This document shows positions 24,539 to 32,648 of a stretch of DNA of 37,830 bases, one piece after another (position 1 is the stretch's first letter; every line of letters starts with the position of its first letter). This stretch comes from CAZAQK01 sp964535825 (GTDB taxonomy: Bacteria > Pseudomonadota > Alphaproteobacteria > Rickettsiales > SXRF01), in assembly GCA_964535825.1 (NCBI GenBank), contig CAZHUC010000011.1, positions 1 to 37,830 on the forward strand, read 5' to 3'. Below the pieces are notes generated by a model. That model was not told where the DNA came from. It did no database searches and was given only the letters and a program-made list of their open reading frames with translations. A program made the translations under genes and the position numbers.

Positions 24539-25153
24539 TTATTCAGATGCGATCTTGCTGAATTGTTCAGTTGCTTCAGCAACGCGCTCATTGATCGGCT
24601 CAAGCGCTTCGTTGGTGTATTCAAACGCCATGTTTGAGATACGAGAAGACTGGCTGAAGAAATTATCCAGCGACTGGCGGAACATGCGGTTCTGCACATC
24701 AAAAAAATCATTGAGGGTGCGGCAGCCAAAGAACTCTTTAGAAAGTTCCATGCTGTCAGACACGGCGCGGCTGCCTGATTCAAAGCATTCGCTGCTCAGG
24801 TCACGCGCAAAAGAAGCAGCGGTATTGCCGCATTCTGCAAATGCTTCAAGATTGCCACGAGACAGGGAAACCGCCTCATACATATATTTGGTCGCTACGT
24901 CAGCAGATTTAGCGAACTGCTCAGCGTTCTCACGGCTCAGTTCAAACGCTTTTTCCTGTGCCTTTTTTGCTTCACCAGCGCTGCTGCTCATGAAATCGCG
25001 AACGGCTGAACTGCCGATGCGTACTACGTTTTCTGCGGCATTGCGGGTGGTTTCAACAGCTGAAAAGCTATCTTTTGCAGCTTTATCAGCGATATTTGCG
25101 GCCAGTTTCGCGCTTGGGTTGCTTTGGTTGGCAGCCTTTTTTGCTTGGGTCAT
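24539..25153 (-). CDS. Phasin family protein
   Basis: This is a 204-residue amphipathic helical protein of the phasin_2 type. It is Ala/Ser/Glu-rich with long heptad stretches and the family-like ..FAECGNTAASFARDLSSE.. and ..DFFDVQNRMFRQSLDNFFSQ.. segments. Phasins coat polyhydroxyalkanoate granules, but many Alphaproteobacteria use relatives without making PHA. The start at 25153 has AGGAGG 9 bases upstream; a longer reading with 26 more residues has none. It has its own promoter (TTGACA near 25264-25269) and terminator. No PHA synthase or depolymerase gene is in the window. Confidence 0.85.
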   Translation of the reverse strand: MTQAKKAANQSNPSAKLAANIADKAAKDSFSAVETTRNAAENVVRIGSSAVRDFMSSSAGEAKKAQEKAFELSRENAEQFAKSADVATKYMYEAVSLSRGNLEAFAECGNTAASFARDLSSECFESGSRAVSDSMELSKEFFGCRTLNDFFDVQNRMFRQSLDNFFSQSSRISNMAFEYTNEALEPINERVAEATEQFSKIASE

Positions 25154-25240
25154 GGGTGTATTCCTCCTATCGATTAATCTAAAAAGTGCGAAATAAAGCC
25201 CTAAACAGCCCTTGATGCCGCACTGCAACATAACTCAAGA

Positions 25241-25269
25241 TACATAGTAAGACGCTAATAATTTGTCAA
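25241..25269 (-). promoter_or_regulatory. Sigma-70-type promoter of the phasin gene
   Basis: On the minus strand there is a perfect TTGACA (25269-25264), a 17-base spacer and TATGTA (25246-25241). This would give a leader of about 80 bases before the phasin ATG. The -10 is a weak match; the -35 is perfect. Confidence 0.6.
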
Positions 25270-25343
25270 GGTTTCTCGTGTATAAATAATAGTTGAGGGC
25301 ATATGTAAGCTATAATTACAGGCCGGGGATGGCTGTATTTTTC

Positions 25344-25373
25344 GTTTACATATGGATGTAAACACATTATCTT
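25344..25373 (+). promoter_or_regulatory. 20-bp palindrome overlapping the D,D-carboxypeptidase promoter
   Basis: GTTTACAT-ATGG-ATGTAAAC (25344-25363) is a perfect 8+8 inverted repeat. It contains the TTTACA that, with TATCTT (25368-25373) 17 bases later, makes a plausible promoter for the gene at 25428. A regulator bound here would cover the -35. The regulator is unknown. Confidence 0.5.
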
Positions 25374-25427
25374 GTTGGTAGGGAACGATAATAAATACCA
25401 CAGATAGTAGGGGATTAATAAAACGTA

Positions 25428-26459
25428 ATGATTTCAATACGCTATTATTTACCATGTTTAGTTGTTGCGGGGCTCGCCTTGTGTGCTTTGCCTGCAACAG
25501 ATGTTTATGCAAAAACCACCTCGACCAAATCAGCTACCAGCTCAAAATCACAGACAGTAGCCAAAAAGAAGACCAGTAAGCTCAAAAAGTCCTCAAAAAA
25601 ATCATCCAGAAAGGCGGCGGTCGATAATTATGCGGCGCTGGTGGTAGATGCCAATACAGGTCTTGTCTTATATGAGAAAAATGCCGGTGCAGCTCGTTAT
25701 CCGGCCTCTTTGACCAAAATGATGACGCTTTACCTGACTTTTGATGCTCTCAAAAGAGGTAAGATCAGCCTGAATGATACCATGCCGGTCTCTGCCAAGG
25801 CGGCTTCACAGCCAGCCACCAATATATCCCTTAAGGTAGGTGACAGATTGTCTGTTTCAAAGGCCATCGAAAGCCTGGTGGTTCGTTCTGCCAATGATTC
25901 TGCCATGGTCCTTGCCGAAGCGCTTGGCCAGACAGAGTGGAATTTTGCCCTGTTGATGACACAAAAAGCGCGTGAACTTGGCATGAAGAATACCATATTC
26001 AGGAATCCGCACGGCCTGCCTGATAATAAGCAGCATACCACAGCGTTCGATATGGCGCGGCTTGCTATCGCGCTGAGACGCGATTTCCCGGAATATTACC
26101 AGTATTTCAGCACCACTGAAATGACCTATAACGGCGTGAATTATACCACGCACAACCGTGTACTCACCCGTTATGAAGGGGCAGATGGTATCAAAACCGG
26201 TTATATCCGTGCTTCAGGTTTCAACCTCGTAACTTCCGTGCGCAGGGATGGGTTTAATCTTGTCGGCGTTGTGATGGGTGGCAGGACCTCTGGTTCGCGC
26301 GATCAGGAAATGATGTATCTGCTGGATCGCACCTTCGCCCGTCTTGAGAATCAGAAAAATAGTGTGGCTGGTAGCAGCGCAGAGTTCCCGGAGGACGGCA
26401 GCAGTCGTATTTCCTTGCATGATGGTGAAGAAATGGCCTTTTATAAGGCTGCCCACTAA
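25428..26459 (+). CDS. D-alanyl-D-alanine carboxypeptidase (peptidase S11)
   Basis: This 343-residue penicillin-binding protein trims the terminal D-Ala of peptidoglycan stem peptides in the periplasm. Signal peptide 1-28 (ending VYA). Active-site motifs: SLTK (94-97, nucleophile S94), SAN (154-156) and KTG (256-258), in the usual order. Between the signal peptide and the catalytic domain, residues 31-63 are an unusual Lys/Ser/Thr stretch, which resembles a histone-like or cell-wall-binding tail. The C-terminal anchoring domain of DacA-type enzymes is short or missing. It stands alone with its own promoter and palindrome. Confidence 0.95.
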   Translation: MISIRYYLPCLVVAGLALCALPATDVYAKTTSTKSATSSKSQTVAKKKTSKLKKSSKKSSRKAAVDNYAALVVDANTGLVLYEKNAGAARYPASLTKMMTLYLTFDALKRGKISLNDTMPVSAKAASQPATNISLKVGDRLSVSKAIESLVVRSANDSAMVLAEALGQTEWNFALLMTQKARELGMKNTIFRNPHGLPDNKQHTTAFDMARLAIALRRDFPEYYQYFSTTEMTYNGVNYTTHNRVLTRYEGADGIKTGYIRASGFNLVTSVRRDGFNLVGVVMGGRTSGSRDQEMMYLLDRTFARLENQKNSVAGSSAEFPEDGSSRISLHDGEEMAFYKAAH

Positions 26460-26568
26460 CCTGTAATATTAACGTCACATGTGAATATGGCGTTTTAATG
26501 GAACTGTAATATCTAAAAGGTGGTTTTTAGCGCCATTTGGGCGTACACTGAATAAGAGAGGTACAATT

Positions 26569-26922
26569 ATGTTTGGTTCTATAGCTGACGTTCGCAAAGT
26601 TGCAGATACTCCAGATCCGGTGGCACAAATGCCAAAAGCGGAATTAGACGCGCCGAAGATCAAGGATATGGATGATCTGATCTTCAATATCATTGATGAT
26701 CTTGGAAACAGGGCCTCTGCGCTCGGTATGGCATTAGCCGGCAAATCCGCCAAGGCGGTCACGGGTGCGACCATGGGTGCTGCAAAAGGTGTTTCTGCTA
26801 TGTCTGGCAGTGATGCGCCAATGTCTGGTTATGTAGCAGATGCCGATATTCAGGACCTCGGGCAGCTCAGCCCCATGAACTTCGGCGTTAGCCAGAATTC
26901 AACGGACCTCTTCCGCTCATAA
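26569..26922 (+). CDS. Hypothetical protein, 117 residues
   Basis: I do not recognise a family. The protein is Ala/Asp/Met-rich, with an acidic helical N-terminal half (KIKDMDDLIFNIIDDLGNRA, about 32-51), then a small-residue region with G/A/S repeats (about 52-82) that could pack as helices, and a polar tail ending in DLFRS. No signal peptide. AGAGAGG precedes the ATG by 6 bases. It lies between the carboxypeptidase and the convergent flagellar flgH operon. Codon usage looks like that of the neighbours. Location next to flagellar genes is only suggestive. Confidence 0.65.
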   Translation: MFGSIADVRKVADTPDPVAQMPKAELDAPKIKDMDDLIFNIIDDLGNRASALGMALAGKSAKAVTGATMGAAKGVSAMSGSDAPMSGYVADADIQDLGQLSPMNFGVSQNSTDLFRS

Positions 26923-26945
26923 TTCCCAAGAATTTTAGTTCATCG

Positions 26946-27698
26946 TTAGAACGGTGATACCGCTTCTATGACCTGGCTGCCCCAGCGAGGTTGCTGCACG
27001 TCGGAGATCTGGCCACGACCACCGTATACGATGCGCGCCTGCGCGATCTGTGAAGATTCGATCGTGTTATTGGAGCTGATGTCCTGCGGGCGCACCACAC
27101 CTCTTACCGCTACTTCGCGGATCTCATTGTTGATGCGGATCTCCTGACTACCATCAATGGCAAGATTGCCATTCGGCAGTACCTGCGTGATGAGGGCGGC
27201 CACCTGCGTTTCAATGGTTTCCTCACGCTTGATCGCACCCGTGCCTTTGTGTGAGCCAGCGGTATTTACGGTTGCCAGATTGCTTGGGTCAGCCGTACCC
27301 GGCAGGAATTTGAACAATTTATTTTGTACGCCAAAGACGGTCGGCGCAGAGATGCTGTCTGCGCCTGTGCGTGAACGATCGGTCTCGTTATCAAGTTCGG
27401 CTTTGTCTTTGATCTTGATATTGACGCGCAGTATGTCGCCCACCCGTGCTGCCCGCTGATCCCTGAAGAATGCGCGTGCGCCCGGCTGCCATAGTGAGTT
27501 GGCATATTGCCTTGGTGCTGGTTGCGCTTCTGGCATCGGCCAGCTCAAAGGCTGGTATTCAGGTTCTGTTGTGGGGTTGCTTACGGCAGACAATGGCGGC
27601 GGTTTGCCGACCTGCTCAAGTTTGTCCATGGTGCTGGCACAACCAGCAAGCATGGTGCTGGCAAGTACGATGCTCAGGAATAATCTAGTTGGCTGCAT
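26946..27698 (-). CDS. flgH: Flagellar L-ring protein FlgH
   Basis: This 250-residue outer-membrane lipoprotein forms the L ring around the flagellar rod. The lipoprotein signal ends in the lipobox LAGC (Cys20). The body has SLWQPGARAFFRDQRAARVGDILRV and, near the end, NGNLAIDGSQEIRINNE.REVAVRGVVRPQDI, the FlgH signature. The start at 27698 was chosen because GAGGAGAG lies just upstream; the longer reading begins inside flgA. It overlaps the flgA stop by 14 bases and is the last gene of flgF-flgG-flgA-flgH. Confidence 0.96.
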   Translation of the reverse strand: MQPTRLFLSIVLASTMLAGCASTMDKLEQVGKPPPLSAVSNPTTEPEYQPLSWPMPEAQPAPRQYANSLWQPGARAFFRDQRAARVGDILRVNIKIKDKAELDNETDRSRTGADSISAPTVFGVQNKLFKFLPGTADPSNLATVNTAGSHKGTGAIKREETIETQVAALITQVLPNGNLAIDGSQEIRINNEIREVAVRGVVRPQDISSNNTIESSQIAQARIVYGGRGQISDVQQPRWGSQVIEAVSPF

Positions 27699-28476
27699 AA
27701 TACTCTCCTCTAGGAATACCGGCATTTTTATTCGCAGGCCTGCTAATGACAGGGATGCTCACGACATTGGCATTCTCAACAATGGCGTGGATGATGATCT
27801 TGCTGGAAATATTCTTCACAGCGATAAGATCACCTTTGCTGCCACTTTCCATAGCCTGACCGGTGGTGGTGATCTCAATACCTGATGCACCGTAACGTAT
27901 CTGCACGATACCGTTCTTTTCTACCAGAGTTGGCCCAGCGATCTCATGCGAACGTATTGGGCGAGCAGCAGAAATAGTGCGTTTGGGAGATTTTCCGATC
28001 AGTTCTTTGACATCACGGATGGTCTCTGCGCGTGTACGCGCTACCGGATAGCTGCGGATCTCAATATCATTTTCACCAATGATCTCGCCGGCGCGGATCT
28101 GCTTTCTAAGCACGGGAACATCCATGACCTCTTCAAAACGTCCGTTCACGGGCAGGGCGCTCACTACTTCACCTGCTTCCGAAACCGCCATGATGCTTGC
28201 ATCCCAGCGGCGCATACCAGCATCGAATGTCAGTCCACGAAGTTCTACAGTGATCGGTTTGTTATATGAAAATAGAGGCTTTGATTTGTCATAACCAATG
28301 ATGGTTGCTGATACATTTTCACCTGCACCATTGGTGGCAAGTGTATTGCCGACCACGGATTCAACATCAGAGGTGCTGAGCTGGAACAGATGCTCCGGCA
28401 CATTGGCGGCAGGCATGGTCGTATCAGCCATTGCTGCACCTGAGAATACGAAGAATATAGCCAAGTATCTAATCAT
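27685..28476 (-). CDS. flgA: Flagellar P-ring assembly chaperone FlgA
   Basis: This 263-residue periplasmic chaperone assembles the FlgI P ring. Signal peptide 1-17. The C-terminal SAF/FlgA domain begins near V.VLRKQIRAGEIIGENDIEI (about 122-142), followed by ARPIRSHEI and a long beta region with VQIRYGASGIEITTTGQAME, typical of FlgA. It lies 2 bases after the flgG stop and overlaps flgH by 14 bases. Confidence 0.94.
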   Translation of the reverse strand: MIRYLAIFFVFSGAAMADTTMPAANVPEHLFQLSTSDVESVVGNTLATNGAGENVSATIIGYDKSKPLFSYNKPITVELRGLTFDAGMRRWDASIMAVSEAGEVVSALPVNGRFEEVMDVPVLRKQIRAGEIIGENDIEIRSYPVARTRAETIRDVKELIGKSPKRTISAARPIRSHEIAGPTLVEKNGIVQIRYGASGIEITTTGQAMESGSKGDLIAVKNISSKIIIHAIVENANVVSIPVISRPANKNAGIPRGEYYAAN

Positions 28477-28478
28477 GA

Positions 28479-29264
28479 TTATACGCTCTGGTTAAGGTTC
28501 TGTAGCATTTCATCGGTTTTAGAGACGACCTTGCTGTTCATCTCATACACGCGCTGTGCTTTGATGAGGTTGGTTAGTTCGCTAACAGGGTTTACGTTCG
28601 AGCCTTCGAGGAATCCCTGAAGGATCGTGCCGAATCCATCCTGCCCCGGTGTGCCGGTAATAGGAGAGCTGGAAGCTGCTGTTTCCAGATAAAGATTGTT
28701 ACCGATGGCTTGCAGGCCGGCCTCATTGATGAAGGATACGGTTTGTATCTGGCCAACGACTGAAGGATCGATCTGTCCCTGAATGGTCACCGATACTTCA
28801 CCCGATGCGTTGATGCTGATGCCCGTTGCGTTCTGAGGAATGGTGATGGCTGGCTCAAGTTCATAGCCATCCGCCGTTACGATATTTCCATCAGGGCTGA
28901 GTTGCAGAGCACCTGAGCGTGTATACGCCACTTCACCGGTCGGCTGGGTGATCTGGAAGTAACCTTTACCCTGAATACCCAGATCCAATGGGTTCTCGGT
29001 GGGCTGCATCGTGCCTTGGCCAATGTTGCGGTAGATAGCTGCCAGTTTTACACCGAGGCCAAGCTGGATACCGGTGGGAACGATCGTGCCGCCATCAGAA
29101 GAGTTCGCACCTACGCGGCGGGCATTCTGATAAAGCAGATCCTGAAACTCAGGACGTTCCATTTTGTATGCAGTGGTGTTCACGTTGGCCAGGTTCTGGG
29201 ATGTGACATCTACGAAGAGCTGTTGGGCCTGCATGCCCGTTGCGGCTATATCTAAAGATCTCAT
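28479..29264 (-). CDS. flgG: Flagellar distal rod protein FlgG
   Basis: This 261-residue distal rod protein is exported by the flagellar apparatus. The N-terminal rod motif (DVTSQNLANVNTTAYK, about 19-34), the LGLGVKLAAIYRNIGQGTMQ segment with NPLDLGIQGKGYFQI (about 93-107), and the C-terminal motif SNVNPVSELTNLIKAQRVYE are all present. Length is the usual about 260. AAGGAG lies 8 bases before the ATG. It follows flgF by 19 bases in the sigma-54-type flgF operon. Confidence 0.98.
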   Translation of the reverse strand: MRSLDIAATGMQAQQLFVDVTSQNLANVNTTAYKMERPEFQDLLYQNARRVGANSSDGGTIVPTGIQLGLGVKLAAIYRNIGQGTMQPTENPLDLGIQGKGYFQITQPTGEVAYTRSGALQLSPDGNIVTADGYELEPAITIPQNATGISINASGEVSVTIQGQIDPSVVGQIQTVSFINEAGLQAIGNNLYLETAASSSPITGTPGQDGFGTILQGFLEGSNVNPVSELTNLIKAQRVYEMNSKVVSKTDEMLQNLNQSV

Positions 29265-29283
29265 GACACCTTACTCCTTATTA

Positions 29284-30018
29284 TTAAGATTGCTGCGCCC
29301 AGGCATTGGATGCCTTGCGCTGTAGATCGTAAACAACTTCAACAAATTTAGCCGTATTGCTCACGGCGCGTGATACTTTGATCATGTGCGTCAGTTCCAG
29401 CACCGGCTCGACATTCGAATTTTCCAGCACGCCATGCGCTACTTTTACCTGCAGTGGATCAGCAGGCAGGGGGGCTGCATCGGTGGTATAGAGTGTATGG
29501 CCAACACGCTCAAGGAGCTGTTCATTCTCAAACTGCACCACATTCATCTGACCAAAATCCTCGCCATTGACTCTAATATTGCCGATATCGCCGATCTCTA
29601 CGGAATTAGTGTTCTCCGGGAAAACGATCGGCTGGCTGGAGTTGTCCAGCACAGGATAGCCTTCAATGGTCACTAACGTGCCATCGCTTGAAAGCTGGAA
29701 ATTGCCAGCGCGTGTATAGCGAATACCCAGAGGTGTCTGCACAGAGAAATAACCATCGCCATTGATGGCAACATCCAGTGGGTTATTGGTAACTTTCTTA
29801 GAGCCAGCCTGCGTGTTGCGGTACGAGGCAATGTCGTAGGCGAAAGACATTTTATTATGATCGCCCTGATTCACATCTTTGGTCAGGAAGGATTCGAACT
29901 TGATATGCTCAGAGTTATAGCCCGTGGTGTTCGCGTTGGCGATATTGTTCGCCGTCGCGTCCATATCACGGAAGAGCGCAAGCTGCCTTGATAGTGTTAT
30001 GTATATGCTATTATCCAT
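29284..30018 (-). CDS. flgF: Flagellar proximal rod protein FlgF
   Basis: This 244-residue rod protein has an N-terminal rod motif DATANNIANANTTGYNSE (about 17-34), a central NPLDVAINGDGYFSVQTPLG and a C-terminal SNVEPVLELTHMIKVSRAV. It is shorter and more divergent from FlgG, as FlgF usually is. The start at 30018 begins right at MDNSIYITLSRQ; a longer reading would add 23 unrelated residues and would begin upstream of the predicted transcription start. A strong sigma-54 promoter lies 36-51 bases upstream. Confidence 0.95.
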   Translation of the reverse strand: MDNSIYITLSRQLALFRDMDATANNIANANTTGYNSEHIKFESFLTKDVNQGDHNKMSFAYDIASYRNTQAGSKKVTNNPLDVAINGDGYFSVQTPLGIRYTRAGNFQLSSDGTLVTIEGYPVLDNSSQPIVFPENTNSVEIGDIGNIRVNGEDFGQMNVVQFENEQLLERVGHTLYTTDAAPLPADPLQVKVAHGVLENSNVEPVLELTHMIKVSRAVSNTAKFVEVVYDLQRKASNAWAQQS

Positions 30019-30053
30019 GGCGTACTCTTTGACATTAAATACGCTCTTTGTTA

Positions 30054-30069
30054 TGCACGAAGCGTGCCA
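30054..30069 (-). promoter_or_regulatory. Sigma-54 promoter of the flgF-flgG-flgA-flgH operon
   Basis: On the minus strand, TGGCACG-CTTC-GTGCA (30069-30054) matches the -24/-12 consensus TGGCACG-N4-TTGCA in 11 of 12 bases, with the invariant GG and GC exactly 10 bases apart. It gives a leader of about 24 bases before the flgF ATG. It also contains a GCACG-AAG-CGTGC palindrome. Confidence 0.85.
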
Positions 30070-30138
30070 ATTTTTTGGGAAATGCAAATTACGGATTTAA
30101 AAAGCAAATTTAGTAACTATTCGGTAATCTTTGCTTGC

Positions 30139-30166
30139 TTGAATAAATAGAAATAGACACTATACA
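30139..30166 (+). promoter_or_regulatory. Possible sigma-70-type promoter of fliL
   Basis: TTGAAT (30139-30144), a 16-base spacer and TATACA (30161-30166) lie 31 bases before the fliL ATG. No GG-N10-GC sigma-54 element was found in this gap on the plus strand. Confidence 0.45.
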
Positions 30167-30196
30167 TCAACGTATCATTATCACGAGGGACTCGTC

Positions 30197-30820
30197 ATGG
30201 CATTGTTAGGTTTCTTGAAAAAGAAAAAGAAGGCGAACGAAGAAGAAAAAGAAGGCGAGGAAGACGCCAAAAAAGATGATAAGAAAGACGATAAAGACGA
30301 GAAAAAAGACGCCAAGGAAGAGGGTGGCGATGCTGCTGCCGAAGGTGGCGAAGGCGAAGAAGGCAAGCCTAAGAAATCCAAAAAGAAAATAATTATATTA
30401 GGTGTGTTGGCGCTGGTTGTGCTGATCGGTGGTGCTGCTGGTGCATATTTTGGTGGTTTCCTGGGTGGTGATGTTTCGCATGAATCGGCGGAAGCCGGAA
30501 GTAAAGATGCTTCCAAGGCAGTATTTTACACCATGCCGGAATTTTTGGTTAACCTAAATGCTACTGGAAAAAGTACGAGCTTCCTCAAAACCACTGTTAT
30601 TTTAGAGCTGAATAGCCAACTTGATATCGTTTCGGTGGAAGCTAATCTTCCGAGGTTGATGGATGCGTTCAACACCTACCTGCGTGAGCTACGCTCCAGC
30701 GATCTTGCCGGCTCTGCGGGTATTCAGCGACTGCGTGAAGAACTGCTGCTGCGCTGTAACAAAGCACTCGCACCTACGAAGGTTAACGATGTGTTGTTCA
30801 AAGAAATCGTTGTGCAATAA
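30197..30820 (+). CDS. fliL: Flagellar basal body-associated protein FliL
   Basis: This 207-residue inner-membrane protein sits around the stator and affects motor torque. One transmembrane helix (about 63-82, KIIILGVLALVVLIGGAAGA) is followed by the periplasmic FliL domain (about 108-207: FYTMPEFLVNLN.., ..LKTTVILEL.., ..LPRLMDAFNTYLREL.., ending FKEIVVQ). The cytoplasmic N-terminus is unusually long and almost wholly K/E/D/G (residues 8-62), including alternating acidic and basic blocks; typical FliL has only a short tail there. A GAGGGA ribosome site precedes the ATG. fliM follows with its own promoter. Confidence 0.93.
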   Translation: MALLGFLKKKKKANEEEKEGEEDAKKDDKKDDKDEKKDAKEEGGDAAAEGGEGEEGKPKKSKKKIIILGVLALVVLIGGAAGAYFGGFLGGDVSHESAEAGSKDASKAVFYTMPEFLVNLNATGKSTSFLKTTVILELNSQLDIVSVEANLPRLMDAFNTYLRELRSSDLAGSAGIQRLREELLLRCNKALAPTKVNDVLFKEIVVQ

Positions 30821-30833
30821 CGATATTTACGCT

Positions 30834-30849
30834 TGGCACAGCTTTTGCG
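30834..30849 (+). promoter_or_regulatory. Sigma-54 promoter of fliM
   Basis: TGGCACA-GCTT-TTGCG (30834-30849) matches the consensus in 10 of 12 bases, with GG and GC exactly 10 bases apart. The transcription start would be near 30860, giving a leader of about 75 bases to the fliM ATG. It lies 13 bases after the fliL stop, so fliM-DUF6468-motE-phosphomannomutase can be transcribed separately from fliL. Confidence 0.85.
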
Positions 30850-30935
30850 GTGTAATGTAGTGTAAGTAGTTAGTTAATTGTATCAATTCATTAATTATGT
30901 TATAAACTTTTAGTAAATATCAGTGGTCTTGTTCT

Positions 30936-31976
30936 ATGGCTGAAACTGAATCTGGCGATCAACAGGAAGCAGCACCGGCAGCTGGTGGTGACGCTGCTGC
31001 AGGTGATCAGCGCGTTCTGAATCAGGACGAGATTGATACGTTGCTTGGCTTTGATAACAAAGCCGATTCCGGGCAGATGGAAGGCATCTTTGCCATCCTT
31101 GATAAATCCACCACGGCCTATGAAAAGCTTCCTATGCTGGAAGTGGTATTCGACCGTCTGGTGCGCCAGCTTTCCACATCCTTGAGAAATTTTACATCAG
31201 AGAACGTCGACGTCAGTCTGGATTCAATGACCAGCGTGCGTTTTGATGATTACCTCAATGCAATCCCACTGCCAGCCCTGCTGGTGGTCTTCAGGGCAGT
31301 GGAATGGGAGAATTTTGGTATCATCAACGTGGATACCGCGCAGATATACGCAATGGTCGATATATTACTTGGGGGCAGGAAATCTGCCAAACCATCAAAA
31401 GTTGAAGGTCGTGCTTATACCACGATCGAACAGGATATCATCAAGCGTATGGTTGAAGTTGTGCTGTCTGACCTAAGCAGTGCATTTGAGCCGCTTTCAC
31501 CTGCCACATTCCATTTCGACCGTCTTGAAACGAACCCCCGCTTCGCAACGATCACACGTCCGGCAAACCCGGCGCTGTTGGTCAAGCTGAAGGTGGATAT
31601 GGTGGAAGAGCGCGGCGGTATGATCGAGATATTGCTCCCACACACAACGCTAGAGCCAATTCGTGACCTGCTCTTGCAAATGTTCATGGGTGAGAATTTC
31701 GGGCAGGACACGGTCTGGGAAAAGCATCTGGGACGTGAGTTGCGTAATACTGCCGTTACCATCGAAGCGGCATTTAACGAAAAAACGCTAACACTTAAGG
31801 ATATCATGAGCCTTAAGGTGGGCAGCACGGTTCTTCTGGAATGCACACCAGACGATGAGTTGCAGATACGAGTGGGTGGTGTACCAGTGACCATGGGAAC
31901 AATGGGTAGGGTAGGCGAGCATGTTGCTATTTCGCTCAGCGATCCGATCAAACGCAAAGCTAAGGAGCACTCATGA
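30936..31976 (+). CDS. fliM: Flagellar motor switch protein FliM
   Basis: This 346-residue C-ring protein binds phospho-CheY and switches rotation. The CheY-binding N-terminal peptide is LNQDEIDTLLGF (28-39), preceded by an Ala/Gly-rich acidic stretch. The CheC-like middle domain (about 60-250) and a C-terminal SpoA domain (about 265-340, with LKDIMSLKVGST and GRVGEHVAISLSDPI) follow. No clear Shine-Dalgarno is seen before the ATG. It overlaps the DUF6468 gene by 4 bases. Confidence 0.97.
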   Translation: MAETESGDQQEAAPAAGGDAAAGDQRVLNQDEIDTLLGFDNKADSGQMEGIFAILDKSTTAYEKLPMLEVVFDRLVRQLSTSLRNFTSENVDVSLDSMTSVRFDDYLNAIPLPALLVVFRAVEWENFGIINVDTAQIYAMVDILLGGRKSAKPSKVEGRAYTTIEQDIIKRMVEVVLSDLSSAFEPLSPATFHFDRLETNPRFATITRPANPALLVKLKVDMVEERGGMIEILLPHTTLEPIRDLLLQMFMGENFGQDTVWEKHLGRELRNTAVTIEAAFNEKTLTLKDIMSLKVGSTVLLECTPDDELQIRVGGVPVTMGTMGRVGEHVAISLSDPIKRKAKEHS

Positions 31977-32638
31977 CAGGAGCGATAGCGAATTTGCTGG
32001 TTAATGTGGTGATAATTGCATTGCTGGTAGTGACGATAGGATACTGCTGGATACTGAACCGGCGCATAAAAATTCTTCAGGATAGTAAAGGGGAGCTGGC
32101 TCAGCTCCTCAAGCATTTTGATGAATCGACACAACGTGCGTCTGAAAGCATCATCGCACTGCAATCTGCCAGTAAGAAAATAGGTGAAACCATACAGGCG
32201 CGCGTTGAGAAAGCCACCTTCCTGCTGGATGATCTGTCATTCATGATAGATAAGGCAACCAAGGTTTCGCAACAGATGGAAGCGGGGTTCGCGGTCAGCC
32301 GTGCTAAAAGCCGTGTGCTGGGCGATGCGCCAGTAGCGCAAAGAACTGAAGCACCAGAAGTGGTAGAGCCTGCTCCTGTGCAAGTGCAACGAAGCCGGGA
32401 TGCTGGCGATACAGCAACCATAAGCAAGGCGAAGCCAGCCGCACAACTATCACAGCCGCCTGCTTCAAATCGCGAATCTACACTTGCAGCATTACAGGCT
32501 GTGATCGAGCGTGCGAAACGGCGTTCTGTGGATGATGATGATATAGACCAGGTGCTGCCAGAGCAGGCCTCAGCCAAGCCAAGATCTAAATCTGAGCAGG
32601 AACTTCTGAGCATGATCCGTGCAGGATTCAAGGGGTAA
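31973..32638 (+). CDS. DUF6468 flagellar-locus protein
   Basis: This 221-residue protein has one N-terminal transmembrane helix (about 8-28) followed by a LNRRIKILQDSKGELAQLL coiled-coil start and FLLDDLSFMIDKA (about 83-95), the pattern of DUF6468, a family encoded between fliM and motE in many Alphaproteobacteria. The C-terminal half is low-complexity and charged. Function unknown; a stator or basal-body accessory role is inferred from the conserved position. It overlaps fliM by 4 bases and precedes motE by 10 bases. Confidence 0.82.
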   Translation: MTGAIANLLVNVVIIALLVVTIGYCWILNRRIKILQDSKGELAQLLKHFDESTQRASESIIALQSASKKIGETIQARVEKATFLLDDLSFMIDKATKVSQQMEAGFAVSRAKSRVLGDAPVAQRTEAPEVVEPAPVQVQRSRDAGDTATISKAKPAAQLSQPPASNRESTLAALQAVIERAKRRSVDDDDIDQVLPEQASAKPRSKSEQELLSMIRAGFKG

Positions 32639-32648
32639 TAATTAGAAC

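Noticed and set aside
30181..30516. Minus-strand 111-residue Ser/Pro-rich reading frame
   Set aside because: Shadow of the GAA/AAG-rich fliL N-terminus; no ribosome site and it overlaps the fliL gene and its leader.
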